Notes: a model not told the origin generated them from the sequence alone. A stretch of DNA of 29,319 nt from JBEKIK01 sp049509395 (GCA_049509395.1 JBEKZY010000034.1:1-29319), one strand, 5' to 3'. Positions 13,675 through 22,246 are shown, counted from the stretch's first letter. Made by a program: numbers and translations.

Positions 13675-16308
13675 ATGCAAACGAACACGCGGTTAAAATC
13701 GGCCCCGGGCGGAGAAAAATTGTTCTTGCCGGAAAATCTTGTCCGGGATTTCGGTCCCCGCTCGGCTATAAGCAAGCGGTGCGTTGACAAACTGTGGAAC
13801 GTTCTTCGGGCAGGTCATCCCGCGTTGGCTGGTTGGAAACTGCGGTTTGGCAGGATTTTGGGAACCGATTGGCAGCGATCGGAAAAGGCATTGCACACTT
13901 GTGCCCGTAAATTGGGCATCGAATGCGACGATTTTAAGCCCGATGTATTTTTATTCGCTCTGCAGGCTTATTATGCAATTTTATTGCAGTTGTTGGTAAG
14001 GCGATTTCCCGCGCTGGCAGGATTTGATTTATCCGAAGAGCCGTTTTCCGTGAATTTGTGGGCCGAGGATGCCGAATTGGCCGGGGAGCTAAAATGCTTA
14101 TCCGCCGCCATGGAAGAATATTCCCCTTCGCAGGAAGAGGAAAAAGGGGTCAGGTCCAATTTGCGGGCGCCAACCGAAGGTTGGTCACGGCCCGAAGGCG
14201 GGCACCGACGCGAAGCGTTGGTCGTCGCACAAATTGGACCTGACCCCTTTTTCCATTCAAGCGGCGATTTATTGAAGGCCTTGTATCAAGAGTTGTTTCC
14301 CCGTGCGCTGCGTCACCGGCTGGGCGAATACTACACGCCCGATTGGCTCGCCCGGCATGTCCTCGATCAAGTGGGCTATAGCGACGGATTGACTCAGCGA
14401 TTGCTGGATCCGGCCTGCGGGTCGGGCACCTTCCTGTTGACGGCCATTGGGCGGATTCGCGCGGCCCGGCTTTCTTCGCAAAGCGGCAACCTGCCGAATT
14501 CTTCGAAGTCTGAGCTATGCAAATATATTCTTTCACATGTCGCGGGCGTTGATTTAAATCCGTTGGCGGTAATGACCGCCCGGGCAAACTATCTGATTGC
14601 CATCCGCGACCTGCTGCCGCCGGCGGAGGCGATAGAAGCGCTGGAGATACCGGTTTATCTGGGCGATTCGATCTTGGATATTCCCCCGCACGCCGCCTTG
14701 CATAAAGAAAAATTCGACCTTGTTGTAGGCAATCCGCCCTGGATCGCCTGGGATAACCTGCCGGCCGATTATCGGGAGGCCACCAAACCGCTATGGGAGC
14801 ATTACGGGTTGTTTTCGCTCTCGGGAAACGAGGCCCGGCACGGCGGCGGCAAAAAAGACCTGTCCATGCTGATGCTCTATGCCGTTGCCGATCGGCATTT
14901 AAAATCCGGGGGCCGGCTGGGCTTTGTCATCACGCAAACGTTGTTTCAGACCAAGGGGGCCGGCGATGGATTCCGCCGCTTTCGCATCGGAAACCAAGGC
15001 GAATGGCTCAAAGTGGAGCGCGTCGACGATCTTGTTGCCTTGCGACCATTCGGCGATGCCGCGAATTGGACGAGCACAATTGTGATTGAAAAAGGCCGGG
15101 CCACGCAATATCCGGTGCCTTATTTCAAATGGTCTGAAAAACAAGTGAGTGCCACTGGCTCTGTGTGTGCCACTGGCTCTGCCAGTGCAGATTTGGATCT
15201 TTGGCAGGATGTACACTGGCAAAGCCAGTGGCACACTAACAAGAAAACCTGCCAAATTGGAATTGGAGGATCACTATCTGCGACTTCTTTTGTTGCCTGT
15301 CCGATCGATGCCACAAGGCCGGGATCGCCCTGGTTTTTGCAGCCCCAAGATTTTTCCGTAAATATGGAAGAATTGATCGGCCCGTCCGATTACATCGCAC
15401 ACCTGGGCGCAAATACCGGCGGGGCGAACGGCGTTTATTGGTTGGAATTGCTGGGCCGTGCCGACGACGGCATGCGGGTGCGCAATATTCCCCAAAAGGG
15501 CAAGACCGACGTGAACCTTGTAGAAGCCGTCGTCGAGCCGGATCTGCTTTACCCGCTTTTGCGCTGGGGCGATATCGCCCGCTATGCCGCGCGGACTCAT
15601 GGCCTGTTAAAAAATGATTGTGCCACTGCTTCGTTAGAAGCAGTGCCGTTAAAGCCAACAGGAGATTCACTGCTTGCAAGCAAGCAGTGGCACACGCGAT
15701 CCGGTTTATATCTTCTTTTGGCCCAGGATTGCGTTGCCCGCACAGGCATTGACGAAGCATTGATGCGGGAAAAATATCCCCGGACTTTGACTTATTTGGA
15801 ACATTTTGAAAGCCAATTGTGCCGCCGGGCGGCTTACCGGCGGTACCAGCAGGGGCGACCGTTTTATTCTATGTACAACGTCGGCCCTTATACAACCGCG
15901 CCGATTAAAGTGGTTTGGCGGCGAATGGACCGGCGCATGAATGCCGCAGTGGCAACAGCGGTCGATAGCCCGCTTTTAGGCCGCCGGCCGGTCATCCCCC
16001 AAGAAACCTGCGTGATGATCGCCTGCGATTCGCTTGAGGAAGCCCATTACCTTTGCGCGGTGCTAAATAGTTCGCTGGTGAATTATATCGTTCAATCGCA
16101 CAGCGTGCAGGGCGGCAAAGGATTTGGTACCCCGAGCATGTTAACGTATTTGAATCTGCGCCGCTTTGATCCGTTAAACACAGTGCACGCGGAATTGGCA
16201 AATTGCAGCGAAGCGGCGCATCGAGAAATAAGTCCCGAAATTGAAACCCGCATAAACCGCCTGGTTGAGGAATTATACGGGTTGGATGCTGAAAAATCTT
16301 TTCAGTAG
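13675..16308 (+). CDS. Eco57I-type N6-adenine DNA methyltransferase, orphan
   Basis: An 877-residue class I SAM-dependent DNA methyltransferase expected to methylate adenine N6. A helical N-terminal region is followed by GEYYTPDWLARHVLDQV, SAM motif I DPACGSGTF at 245-253, GVDLNPLAVMTARANYL and catalytic motif IV NPPW at 353-356. The C-terminal half would hold target recognition. No PD-(D/E)XK-like nuclease domain is evident at the N-terminus and no restriction partner lies nearby, so it may be an orphan methylase, a nuclease-less type IIG enzyme or the remains of a defence locus. Three palindromic elements (14140-14253, 15165-15236, 15619-15694) are translated within it without a stop or frameshift. 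The start has no ribosome binding site; a stop at 13663 limits upstream extension. It converges on the Clp N-domain gene with three bases between the stops. Confidence 0.85.
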   Translation: MQTNTRLKSAPGGEKLFLPENLVRDFGPRSAISKRCVDKLWNVLRAGHPALAGWKLRFGRILGTDWQRSEKALHTCARKLGIECDDFKPDVFLFALQAYYAILLQLLVRRFPALAGFDLSEEPFSVNLWAEDAELAGELKCLSAAMEEYSPSQEEEKGVRSNLRAPTEGWSRPEGGHRREALVVAQIGPDPFFHSSGDLLKALYQELFPRALRHRLGEYYTPDWLARHVLDQVGYSDGLTQRLLDPACGSGTFLLTAIGRIRAARLSSQSGNLPNSSKSELCKYILSHVAGVDLNPLAVMTARANYLIAIRDLLPPAEAIEALEIPVYLGDSILDIPPHAALHKEKFDLVVGNPPWIAWDNLPADYREATKPLWEHYGLFSLSGNEARHGGGKKDLSMLMLYAVADRHLKSGGRLGFVITQTLFQTKGAGDGFRRFRIGNQGEWLKVERVDDLVALRPFGDAANWTSTIVIEKGRATQYPVPYFKWSEKQVSATGSVCATGSASADLDLWQDVHWQSQWHTNKKTCQIGIGGSLSATSFVACPIDATRPGSPWFLQPQDFSVNMEELIGPSDYIAHLGANTGGANGVYWLELLGRADDGMRVRNIPQKGKTDVNLVEAVVEPDLLYPLLRWGDIARYAARTHGLLKNDCATASLEAVPLKPTGDSLLASKQWHTRSGLYLLLAQDCVARTGIDEALMREKYPRTLTYLEHFESQLCRRAAYRRYQQGRPFYSMYNVGPYTTAPIKVVWRRMDRRMNAAVATAVDSPLLGRRPVIPQETCVMIACDSLEEAHYLCAVLNSSLVNYIVQSHSVQGGKGFGTPSMLTYLNLRRFDPLNTVHAELANCSEAAHREISPEIETRINRLVEELYGLDAEKSFQ
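14140..14253. repeat. Palindromic element of GGGGTCAGGTCCAATTTG type inside the methyltransferase gene
   Basis: Perfect 24-base inverted arms occupy 14140-14163 and 14230-14253, with partly complementary inner sequence. The total of 114 bases equals exactly 38 codons. It reads through in frame as a Gly/Arg-rich insert between the helical N-terminus and the catalytic domain. The arm sequence resembles repeats I associate with REP-type transposases, from memory only. Confidence 0.88.
15165..15236. repeat. Double-hairpin element (GTGTGCCACTGGCT type) inside the methyltransferase gene
   Basis: Arms at 15165-15187 and 15214-15236 are inverted 23-base copies with one G-T pair. Each contains CACTGGC-NNN-GCCAGTG. 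The 72-base length equals 24 codons. A partial direct copy of the left arm (GTGCCACTGGCTCTGT) precedes it at 15149-15164. Confidence 0.85.
15619..15694. repeat. Double-hairpin element (TGTGCCACTGCTT type) inside the methyltransferase gene
   Basis: Outer arms TGTGCCACTGCTT (15619-15631) and its exact inverse (15682-15694) each form part of a self-hairpin: CACTGCTTC-GTTA-GAAGCAGTG on the left and CACTGCTTG-CAAG-CAAGCAGTG on the right. The reading frame of the methyltransferase continues through it. Confidence 0.85.
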
Positions 16309-16311
16309 CGA

Positions 16312-16752
16312 TCATCTCCAATGAAGAAGGTTCAGAATTTCAGATCGTAATGCCTCCAATTCCAAACCGAGGTTCATTAGCACTTGAGCGGCCGCGCCCC
16401 CTTGTTCACGAATTAGGCCCAGCAGAAGATGTTCGGTGCCCACATAGTTGTGGCCCAAGTTTCGGGCTTCCTCAAGCGAATACTCTATGACTATTTTCGC
16501 GCGGGGCGTCTGCGGCATTTTGCCCAAGGTTTCCGCGTCGGGCCCGCTTGGTATGAGTTTTTCCACTTCCAGGCGGATTTTGCGTAAATCAATGCCCATG
16601 TTCTTCAGCACATTGGCCCCCACCCCGTTGCCTTCCTCGAGCAATCCAAGCAGTATGTGCTCGGAGCCGATATATTCGTGATTGAACCGTATAGCCTCCT
16701 GGTTTGCCAGATACATCGCCTTCCGCGCATGGTCGGTGAATAATTCATACAT
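16312..16752 (-). CDS. Stand-alone Clp N-terminal (ClpC/ClpA R-type) domain protein
   Basis: The 146-residue protein consists only of the double Clp_N repeat that forms the substrate- and adaptor-binding domain of ClpC. It starts MYELFTDHARKAMYLANQEA. The first repeat carries HEYIGSEHILLGLLEEG and the second HNYVGTEHLLLGLIREQGG, joined by the linker TPRAKIVIEYSLEEARN. The AAA+ ATPase modules of ClpC are absent and the gene ends cleanly after LNLLHWR. The ATG at 16752 matches the usual ClpC N-terminus; a GTG at 16761 would add three residues. It might compete with ClpC for substrates or adaptors, which is inference. It is very similar in pattern to intact ClpC N-domains, so it could be a recent truncation. 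Confidence 0.9.
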   Translation of the reverse strand: MYELFTDHARKAMYLANQEAIRFNHEYIGSEHILLGLLEEGNGVGANVLKNMGIDLRKIRLEVEKLIPSGPDAETLGKMPQTPRAKIVIEYSLEEARNLGHNYVGTEHLLLGLIREQGGAAAQVLMNLGLELEALRSEILNLLHWR

Positions 16753-16819
16753 GGGCGACACCCATTAGTTATCCATTCGATCTTAGAACCATTACGACCG
16801 AAGCAATGTTGGCCGCAAT

Positions 16820-17476
16820 TCATTTGGTATCTTCGCTCTTCGATTCTTCAGCGGGCCAACGCTTATCGATGATCGGAGTATCGGAGGGAATTCGGATGCG
16901 ATTCAGATCGATGACCTTGCCGTCTATGATTAGTTCAATATCAACTCGCGCGCGATACATGAATCCTTGAAATCCCTCTCCGCGGGTTGCCGGAATCCAA
17001 GTTTTTTTACCTTGTACTTCTCCCATCCTTATGTACTCGGGCAGTAGTCCGTCCGGCAGGAGAGCGGAAGATGGCCATGGGGGGCCAACCGCCAGACCTC
17101 CGCTAATCGATCCTGCCGGTGAAATGAATGTCCGAACTGCCGGGACCTCATTGGAAAATATTACCACTTGATTGGGCGGCGAAATTGCAACCTTGTTGAT
17201 TATCAATGGTCCGCCTTTAGACTTCAGCCCAATCAATAGCGGCCAGGACCGTTCAAAGGTCTCCCGATCTTTAAAATGGATTTCATAGATGTCTTCATGA
17301 ATTATGGTAGCAGTACGAATCGTTCTGGCATCTTTTCGCAGAGGCTCCAATTCTTTCGGCCAGCTTTGGGGCCACATGCCGGTTTCATCAATCATCGTGA
17401 TAGCAAATCCCGCCGGCGATGATATTATCAATGCAAGAAATGCCAACACGCCAAGTTTTATCATATGGCGGTGCAT
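16820..17476 (-). CDS. Secreted protein of unknown function
   Basis: A 218-residue protein with a Sec-type signal peptide: basic start MHRHMIK, hydrophobic core LGVLAFLALIISS and likely cleavage after PAGFA near residue 25. The mature part begins with a WPQSWPKELEPLRKDARTI segment, continues with beta-rich sequence (YEIHFKDRETFERSWPLLIG) and ends in an acidic-basic tail. AGGAG lies six bases before the ATG. No enzymatic motif is recognised. It probably resides in the periplasm or envelope. It lies about 60 bases upstream of the Clp N-domain gene on the same strand, so the two may be co-transcribed. Confidence 0.75.
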   Translation of the reverse strand: MHRHMIKLGVLAFLALIISSPAGFAITMIDETGMWPQSWPKELEPLRKDARTIRTATIIHEDIYEIHFKDRETFERSWPLLIGLKSKGGPLIINKVAISPPNQVVIFSNEVPAVRTFISPAGSISGGLAVGPPWPSSALLPDGLLPEYIRMGEVQGKKTWIPATRGEGFQGFMYRARVDIELIIDGKVIDLNRIRIPSDTPIIDKRWPAEESKSEDTK

Positions 17477-17632
17477 CTGAAACTCCTGCGAATAGATGCC
17501 TGTTTATATATAAAGCCGCAACCACGGGTCGTTAAAGTGAAGATCCGATTTCAAAGTGTATCCTAAAAACCGTTTAGTAATCCTTACAGGGGTCTATACG
17601 GATACACTAGGATATTGGTTTTCGGATAAGTT

Positions 17633-18307
17633 CTAAGAATCTTCCACGCTGTGCGTGTGGAAATCGGGGCTGTTGAGAAATTCCAGGACTTTTGTGGCCC
17701 CTTCCCAGATTTCGTACATGAAATGTTCTTTTAGGGCCAGGCGGATGACGCCTTTGACTTCTTTAGAGAGCGTGCCATAGCCGGCGATTTTAGCGCAGAT
17801 GGCGTCGTCGCCTTCGGCGATGGCGGGCAGGGCCCAGCGCAGGGGGAGTTTATATGCGGTGATTCCCTGCAATTTCATGCCTTCCGCCGGGGTTTCCATT
17901 TTCAATTCCACGAGCACGAAATTTCCCTCGCAAGGCACTTTTTCCCGAAAGCGGGAAGCACTGACCATGCCCGCGTTTGTTTTAAGCAGCCAGCCTTTGC
18001 CGTCGTTGGCCCAGGTGGCAATGACATGAGCGGGATCGCAGACCCAATAGCGATTTTGCCGGTTCAGCCGTTCCAAAACGTGCGTTTGCAGGCGTTGTTT
18101 ATTGCCGATGAGTCCGAATTGGGCGGGGTGCGGTTCCTCGACCGGGACTGACGGCAGGGTATGGACATTTGAAGGCAGGGCTTCGACCCCTTCGGGTACG
18201 GGGACATAAATCGGTTGACCGCACTGGGGGCAGGGCTTGGTTTGTCCACCATGCTTATCCTTAGCACTGAGTTTGCTGCCGCAGCTAGGACAAACTACGC
18301 GAATCAT
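17633..18307 (-). CDS. Zinc-ribbon protein of unknown function
   Basis: The 224-residue protein begins with a zinc ribbon: CPSCG at residues 6-10 and CPQCG at 26-30, a CxxC pair that should bind one zinc ion. The rest (about residues 60-224) is soluble, without membrane segments, and contains HVLERLNRQNRYWVCDPAHV and a C-terminal helical region ending in a His/Ser-rich tail. Zinc ribbons like this often precede unrelated domains in planctomycetes. GGGGAG lies 11 bases before the ATG. No function is proposed. The 156-base gap to the secreted protein gene shows no other feature. Confidence 0.7.
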   Translation of the reverse strand: MIRVVCPSCGSKLSAKDKHGGQTKPCPQCGQPIYVPVPEGVEALPSNVHTLPSVPVEEPHPAQFGLIGNKQRLQTHVLERLNRQNRYWVCDPAHVIATWANDGKGWLLKTNAGMVSASRFREKVPCEGNFVLVELKMETPAEGMKLQGITAYKLPLRWALPAIAEGDDAICAKIAGYGTLSKEVKGVIRLALKEHFMYEIWEGATKVLEFLNSPDFHTHSVEDS

Positions 18308-18450
18308 GGGTATTTCGACTCCCCGTGTTTTTCGGCCTCAAATGTGACAATGTAACTGACTAATAATAAGATGTCAAGAAAAAGGCGAAGAATCTCGACA
18401 TCTGCCAGTCTAATCACACTATCCACACCTGATTTACCGATGAGACTATA

Positions 18451-18485
18451 GGTAAGCTTACCAAAGAATTATGGTATTGACCATA
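18451..18485. promoter_or_regulatory. Perfect palindrome GGTAAGCTTACC and adjacent hairpin, possible operator
   Basis: A 12-base perfect dyad at 18451-18462 is followed by TATGGT-ATTG-ACCATA at 18470-18485. Both lie about 140-175 bases upstream of the fusion gene start. The 18308-18594 gap also holds a GATGTC/GACATC hairpin near 18371-18403 and otherwise nothing recognisable. An operator role is speculative. Confidence 0.25.
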
Positions 18486-18624
18486 GTCCGCCGGAAAAAA
18501 GAAAATACCGGCTTTTATATCATGCTTTTAACCCATAAGTCGGGTTTGGTTGCGTCCTGGTGGAAAAAGAAATAAAATGTGTTAAGATAAAACCTTGATA
18601 AACGGACGTGGGAGTGAAATCACC

Positions 18625-21600
18625 GTGCATTTGGATCACCTGCCTGGTACGTTCTTTGGACCATCGAACCTGGTAGAACTATTGCGCCACCGCGCTCGAT
18701 GTCAGTCGGACGATATCGCATTCACATATTTGGTCGACGGCGAGAACGAACAGATTCACTTGACTTACGCGGAATTGGACCGTCAAGCCCGCGCATTAGG
18801 CGCCTGGCTGGAAGCCCAGGATTTAGTGGGCGAGCGGGCGTTGCTCTTGTATCCGCCGGGATTGGAGTTTATTACTGCCTTTTTTGGGTGTTTATACGGG
18901 GGGGTAATCGCGGTTCCCGTCTATCCCCCGCGCCGAAATCGCTCGCTGGGGCGGATTCAGGCCATTGCCGAAGACGCGGATGCCAAGGTGGCCTTGACCA
19001 CCGACGCCGTGCTCTCCCGCGTCATGCCGTTGATCGACGAGACTCCGCACCTGAAAAGCCTGACCTGGCTGGCGACCTGCCGGGTACCGGCGGACCTGGA
19101 AGAAAAATGGGACATGCCCGACGTTCACGGCGATACGTTGGCGTTTTTACAATACACGTCGGGCTCGACGGGCGCGCCCAAGGGTGTCGTGTTGAATCAT
19201 GCCAATCTGGTTCACAACTCGGCGCTTATCGCCCACGCCTTCGAGCACACCCGGTCGTGCAAGGGGGTATTCTGGCTGCCAAGTTACCACGACATGGGTC
19301 TTATAGGCGGAATTTTACAGCCTTTGTACGTAGGCCGGCCGAATATCTTGATGTCGCCGATGAGTTTTTTGCAAAAACCGTACCGCTGGCTGTCGGCCAT
19401 TTCCCGATTCAGCGGCACAACCAGCGGGGGGCCGAATTTCGCCTATGATCTTTGCGTCCGCAAAATAACCCCGGAACAACGCAAAACACTGGACTTAAGC
19501 AGTTGGCATGTGGCTTTCAACGGCGCCGAGCCCGTGCATGCCGAGACCATCGAGGCCTTTTGCGAGGCATTCGAGCCTTGCGGATTTCGCCGCGCGGCGT
19601 TTTATCCGTGTTTTGGACTGGCCGAGGCCACGCTCATCGTTTCCGGGGGATATGCATGGAATCCGCCCGTGATGAGGACCTTTGACGCGGCCTCCCTGGC
19701 CCGCGGTCAAGTGCTCGATGCCGATCCGGAAGACAGGGGCGTGAAAACGATGGTGGGTTGCGGGCATAATTTACCGGACCAGAAGATCGTGATTGCCGAT
19801 CCGGAGACTATGACCGCTTGTGCTCCGGGGAGAATCGGCGAAATATGGGTTCAAGGCTCGAGCGTGGCCCAAGGTTATTGGCAGCAGCAAGAGTCCACTA
19901 AAGCCACTTTCAAAGCCCGATTGAAAGGCACGAGCGAAGGCCCGTTCCTCCGCACGGGCGATTTGGGATTTTTACTAGACGGGGAGTTGTTCGTTACCGG
20001 GCGGGTGAAGGATCTGATCATCGTCCACGGGGTGAATTATCATCCGCAGGACATCGAGCGGACGATACAGCACAGCCATCCCCGCCTGCGGCCCGATTCC
20101 GGCGCGGCCTTTACGGTAGAGCTCAATGGAAAAGAGCAGTTAGTGGCGGTTCAAGAAATCGAACGCCGCAAGCAAGGCGATTGGGACGCGGTTTTCGACG
20201 CCATCCGCCGCGCCGTGTCGGCCGAGCACGAATTGGCGCTGGACTACATCGTGCTGATCAAGGCGGGCAGTATTTCCAAAACTTCCAGCGGCAAGATACA
20301 GCGTCATGCGTGCCGCAACGCGTTTTTGGACGGGAGCTTAAGCGAGGTCGCCCGCTGGAGCGCGGCCGGCGATACAAAGAGCCCGGCGGCAAGTTCGGTC
20401 TTTGACGGCGGCGGGGAAGCGGAAATAGAACAAGCCGCGGGCAGGGAACCCGTGAAACGTGCGGTTACCCCGGCTTTTATGATGGCGGCTTCGAAAAACG
20501 GAAAACTCTCCGCCATCGAGAAACGCGTAACGCAAATCGTCCTGGAAGAAATCATTCGCGTGGCCCGCGATCGTGTGCAGGGAATGACCCTGGACTCGCC
20601 GATTGTGGAAACCGGCATGGATTCGCTGGAGCGAATGGAGATCGTGGCCTCGCTGGAAGAGCGTTTTGGCGGGCGTTTTCCCGAGGAAGTGCTGCCCGAG
20701 ATGGAAACCACCCGGCAGGTCGTCGCGGCGGTGATCAAGCACCTGGGCACCGAACCGCGGGGAAAACCCCCGCGCCCCGCCGAATTGGATATTCCTCCCG
20801 CACATTACCGCTTCGACCATTTTCCCGAGTATCGCAGGCTGCGCGAGAATCTGGACCTGATGGATCATTCCAGCTTGGGCAATCCCTTTTTCTCGGTCCA
20901 CGAAGGGATAACCAACAATCGCGCGATGATCGGCGGCAAGGACGTCATCAGTTTCGCCAGTTTTAACTATCTATGCATGTCCGGCGATCCGGCCGTATCG
21001 GCCGCCGCCAAAGAAGCCATCGACCGGTTCGGCACCAGCGTATCGGCCAGCCGCCTGGTATCGGGCCAAAAAATAATCCATTTGGAACTGGAAAAGAGCA
21101 TCGCCGAATTCCTGGGCACGGATGACGCCGTTGCCTTACCCAGCGGTCATGCGACAAATGAATCGGTCATTGGGCATCTTTTTGGACCGGGCGATCTGGT
21201 TCTTCACGACGCCTTGGCCCATAACAGCATCATTCAAGGAGCGATCCTTTCCGGCGCCCGCCGCCGGCCTTTTGCACACAACAACTGGCAGGAGGCCGAT
21301 CGCTTGCTCACTCAGTTCCGGCACGAATATCGCCGCGTGCTGATAGCCCTCGAAGGCGTGTACAGCATGGACGGCGACATCTCCGATCTACCCAAGTTCG
21401 TGGATGTCAAAAAACGGCACCAGGCCATGCTGATGATTGACGAAGCCCATTCGATAGGCGTGCTAGGCGCCAGCGGGCGCGGCGCCGGCGAATACTTCGA
21501 TGTCGCCCGCCCTGACGTGGATATCTGGATGGGCACCTTGAGCAAAGCCTTGGGCAGTTGCGGCGGCTATATTTCCGGGTGCAAGGCGCTTATCGATTAT

Positions 21601-22044
21601 CTTCGCTACACCTTGCCCGGCTTTGTTTTCGCCACCGGAATTTCGCCCCAAAATGCGGCCGCGGCATTGGCGGCCATTCGCTTGCTGATAAAAGAGCCCC
21701 AGCGGCTGGTGCGATTGCACGAAAACTCGGCTCTATTCCTCGATCTCTGCAAACAGCGCGGGCTGAACACCGGCACGAGCAAGGGTTCGCCGATAATACC
21801 CGTTATTCTGGGCAATTCGCAGCACTGTTTGGTGCTTTCCCGGACAATGCTGGCGCGAGGAGTGAACGTCATGCCGATCCTCCACCCGGCAGTGGAGGAA
21901 AGCGCATCCCGGCTTCGGTTTTTCATAACTTCAGGGCACACGTCCGAAGAGCTTCGCTACGCCGTGGAAATAATGACTGAAGAATTGGAAAAAATAAATC
22001 CGGCATATTTGTATCGCTTACCAAGTAGTTCACCAATGTCTTAA
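18625..22044 (+). CDS. Fatty acyl-AMP ligase / acyl carrier protein / alpha-oxoamine synthase fusion
   Basis: A trifunctional 1139-residue protein. Residues about 1-580 are a fatty acyl-AMP ligase: the P-loop YTSGSTGAPKG at 177-187, LRTGDLGFL, then the FAAL-type hinge VHGVNYHPQDIERTI and a terminal SGKIQR. Residues about 615-710 are an acyl carrier domain with the phosphopantetheine serine S667 in GMDSLERMEI. Residues about 720-1130 are a PLP-dependent alpha-oxoamine synthase (KBL/BioF/SPT family), with FASFNYLCMSG, DEAHSIGVLG at 939-948 and the PLP lysine K974 in TLSKALGSCGG. The predicted path is fatty acid activation, transfer to the carrier, then decarboxylative condensation with an amino acid to an amino ketone. 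GTG at 18625 with GGGAG ten bases upstream is preferred; an in-frame TTG at 18595 lacks a ribosome site. The product is unknown. Confidence 0.9.
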   Translation: MHLDHLPGTFFGPSNLVELLRHRARCQSDDIAFTYLVDGENEQIHLTYAELDRQARALGAWLEAQDLVGERALLLYPPGLEFITAFFGCLYGGVIAVPVYPPRRNRSLGRIQAIAEDADAKVALTTDAVLSRVMPLIDETPHLKSLTWLATCRVPADLEEKWDMPDVHGDTLAFLQYTSGSTGAPKGVVLNHANLVHNSALIAHAFEHTRSCKGVFWLPSYHDMGLIGGILQPLYVGRPNILMSPMSFLQKPYRWLSAISRFSGTTSGGPNFAYDLCVRKITPEQRKTLDLSSWHVAFNGAEPVHAETIEAFCEAFEPCGFRRAAFYPCFGLAEATLIVSGGYAWNPPVMRTFDAASLARGQVLDADPEDRGVKTMVGCGHNLPDQKIVIADPETMTACAPGRIGEIWVQGSSVAQGYWQQQESTKATFKARLKGTSEGPFLRTGDLGFLLDGELFVTGRVKDLIIVHGVNYHPQDIERTIQHSHPRLRPDSGAAFTVELNGKEQLVAVQEIERRKQGDWDAVFDAIRRAVSAEHELALDYIVLIKAGSISKTSSGKIQRHACRNAFLDGSLSEVARWSAAGDTKSPAASSVFDGGGEAEIEQAAGREPVKRAVTPAFMMAASKNGKLSAIEKRVTQIVLEEIIRVARDRVQGMTLDSPIVETGMDSLERMEIVASLEERFGGRFPEEVLPEMETTRQVVAAVIKHLGTEPRGKPPRPAELDIPPAHYRFDHFPEYRRLRENLDLMDHSSLGNPFFSVHEGITNNRAMIGGKDVISFASFNYLCMSGDPAVSAAAKEAIDRFGTSVSASRLVSGQKIIHLELEKSIAEFLGTDDAVALPSGHATNESVIGHLFGPGDLVLHDALAHNSIIQGAILSGARRRPFAHNNWQEADRLLTQFRHEYRRVLIALEGVYSMDGDISDLPKFVDVKKRHQAMLMIDEAHSIGVLGASGRGAGEYFDVARPDVDIWMGTLSKALGSCGGYISGCKALIDYLRYTLPGFVFATGISPQNAAAALAAIRLLIKEPQRLVRLHENSALFLDLCKQRGLNTGTSKGSPIIPVILGNSQHCLVLSRTMLARGVNVMPILHPAVEESASRLRFFITSGHTSEELRYAVEIMTEELEKINPAYLYRLPSSSPMS

Positions 22045-22063
22045 CTAAAAGGAGAGGTGTGGG

Positions 22064-22246
22064 TTGCTTACCGAACAAGAAATTACACGTAATTGGCGCA
22101 GCCTGTTCCGTAATGCCAAGCTCAGCGAGGAAACCTTCGCTCACGCGGAGCGCCTGCTGGACGAATTGCGTCCGGAAAGTCCCTTGCGGCATCGACTGGA
22201 GAGCGAATTAAACGAGATGCGCGAGAAAAAACCACAGAAGCGCTAA
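22064..22246 (+). CDS. Small helical protein downstream of the fusion gene (60 aa)
   Basis: The ORF starts with TTG at 22064, 19 bases after the fusion gene stop, and has a strong AAGGAGAGG site eight bases upstream. The 60-residue product is highly charged and predicted helical, with NWRSLFRNAKLSEETFAHAE in the first half and a Lys/Arg-rich end. The spacing and ribosome site imply co-translation with the acyl ligase/carrier/synthase protein, so it may be an accessory or partner subunit. No family is recognised. Confidence 0.7.
   Translation: MLTEQEITRNWRSLFRNAKLSEETFAHAERLLDELRPESPLRHRLESELNEMREKKPQKR

Noticed and set aside
13675..16308. Complete restriction-modification or BREX-type defence system
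   Set aside because: Only the methyltransferase is present. Neighbouring genes are a Clp N-domain protein and a small hypothetical, with no nuclease, specificity subunit, PglZ or BrxC-like gene.
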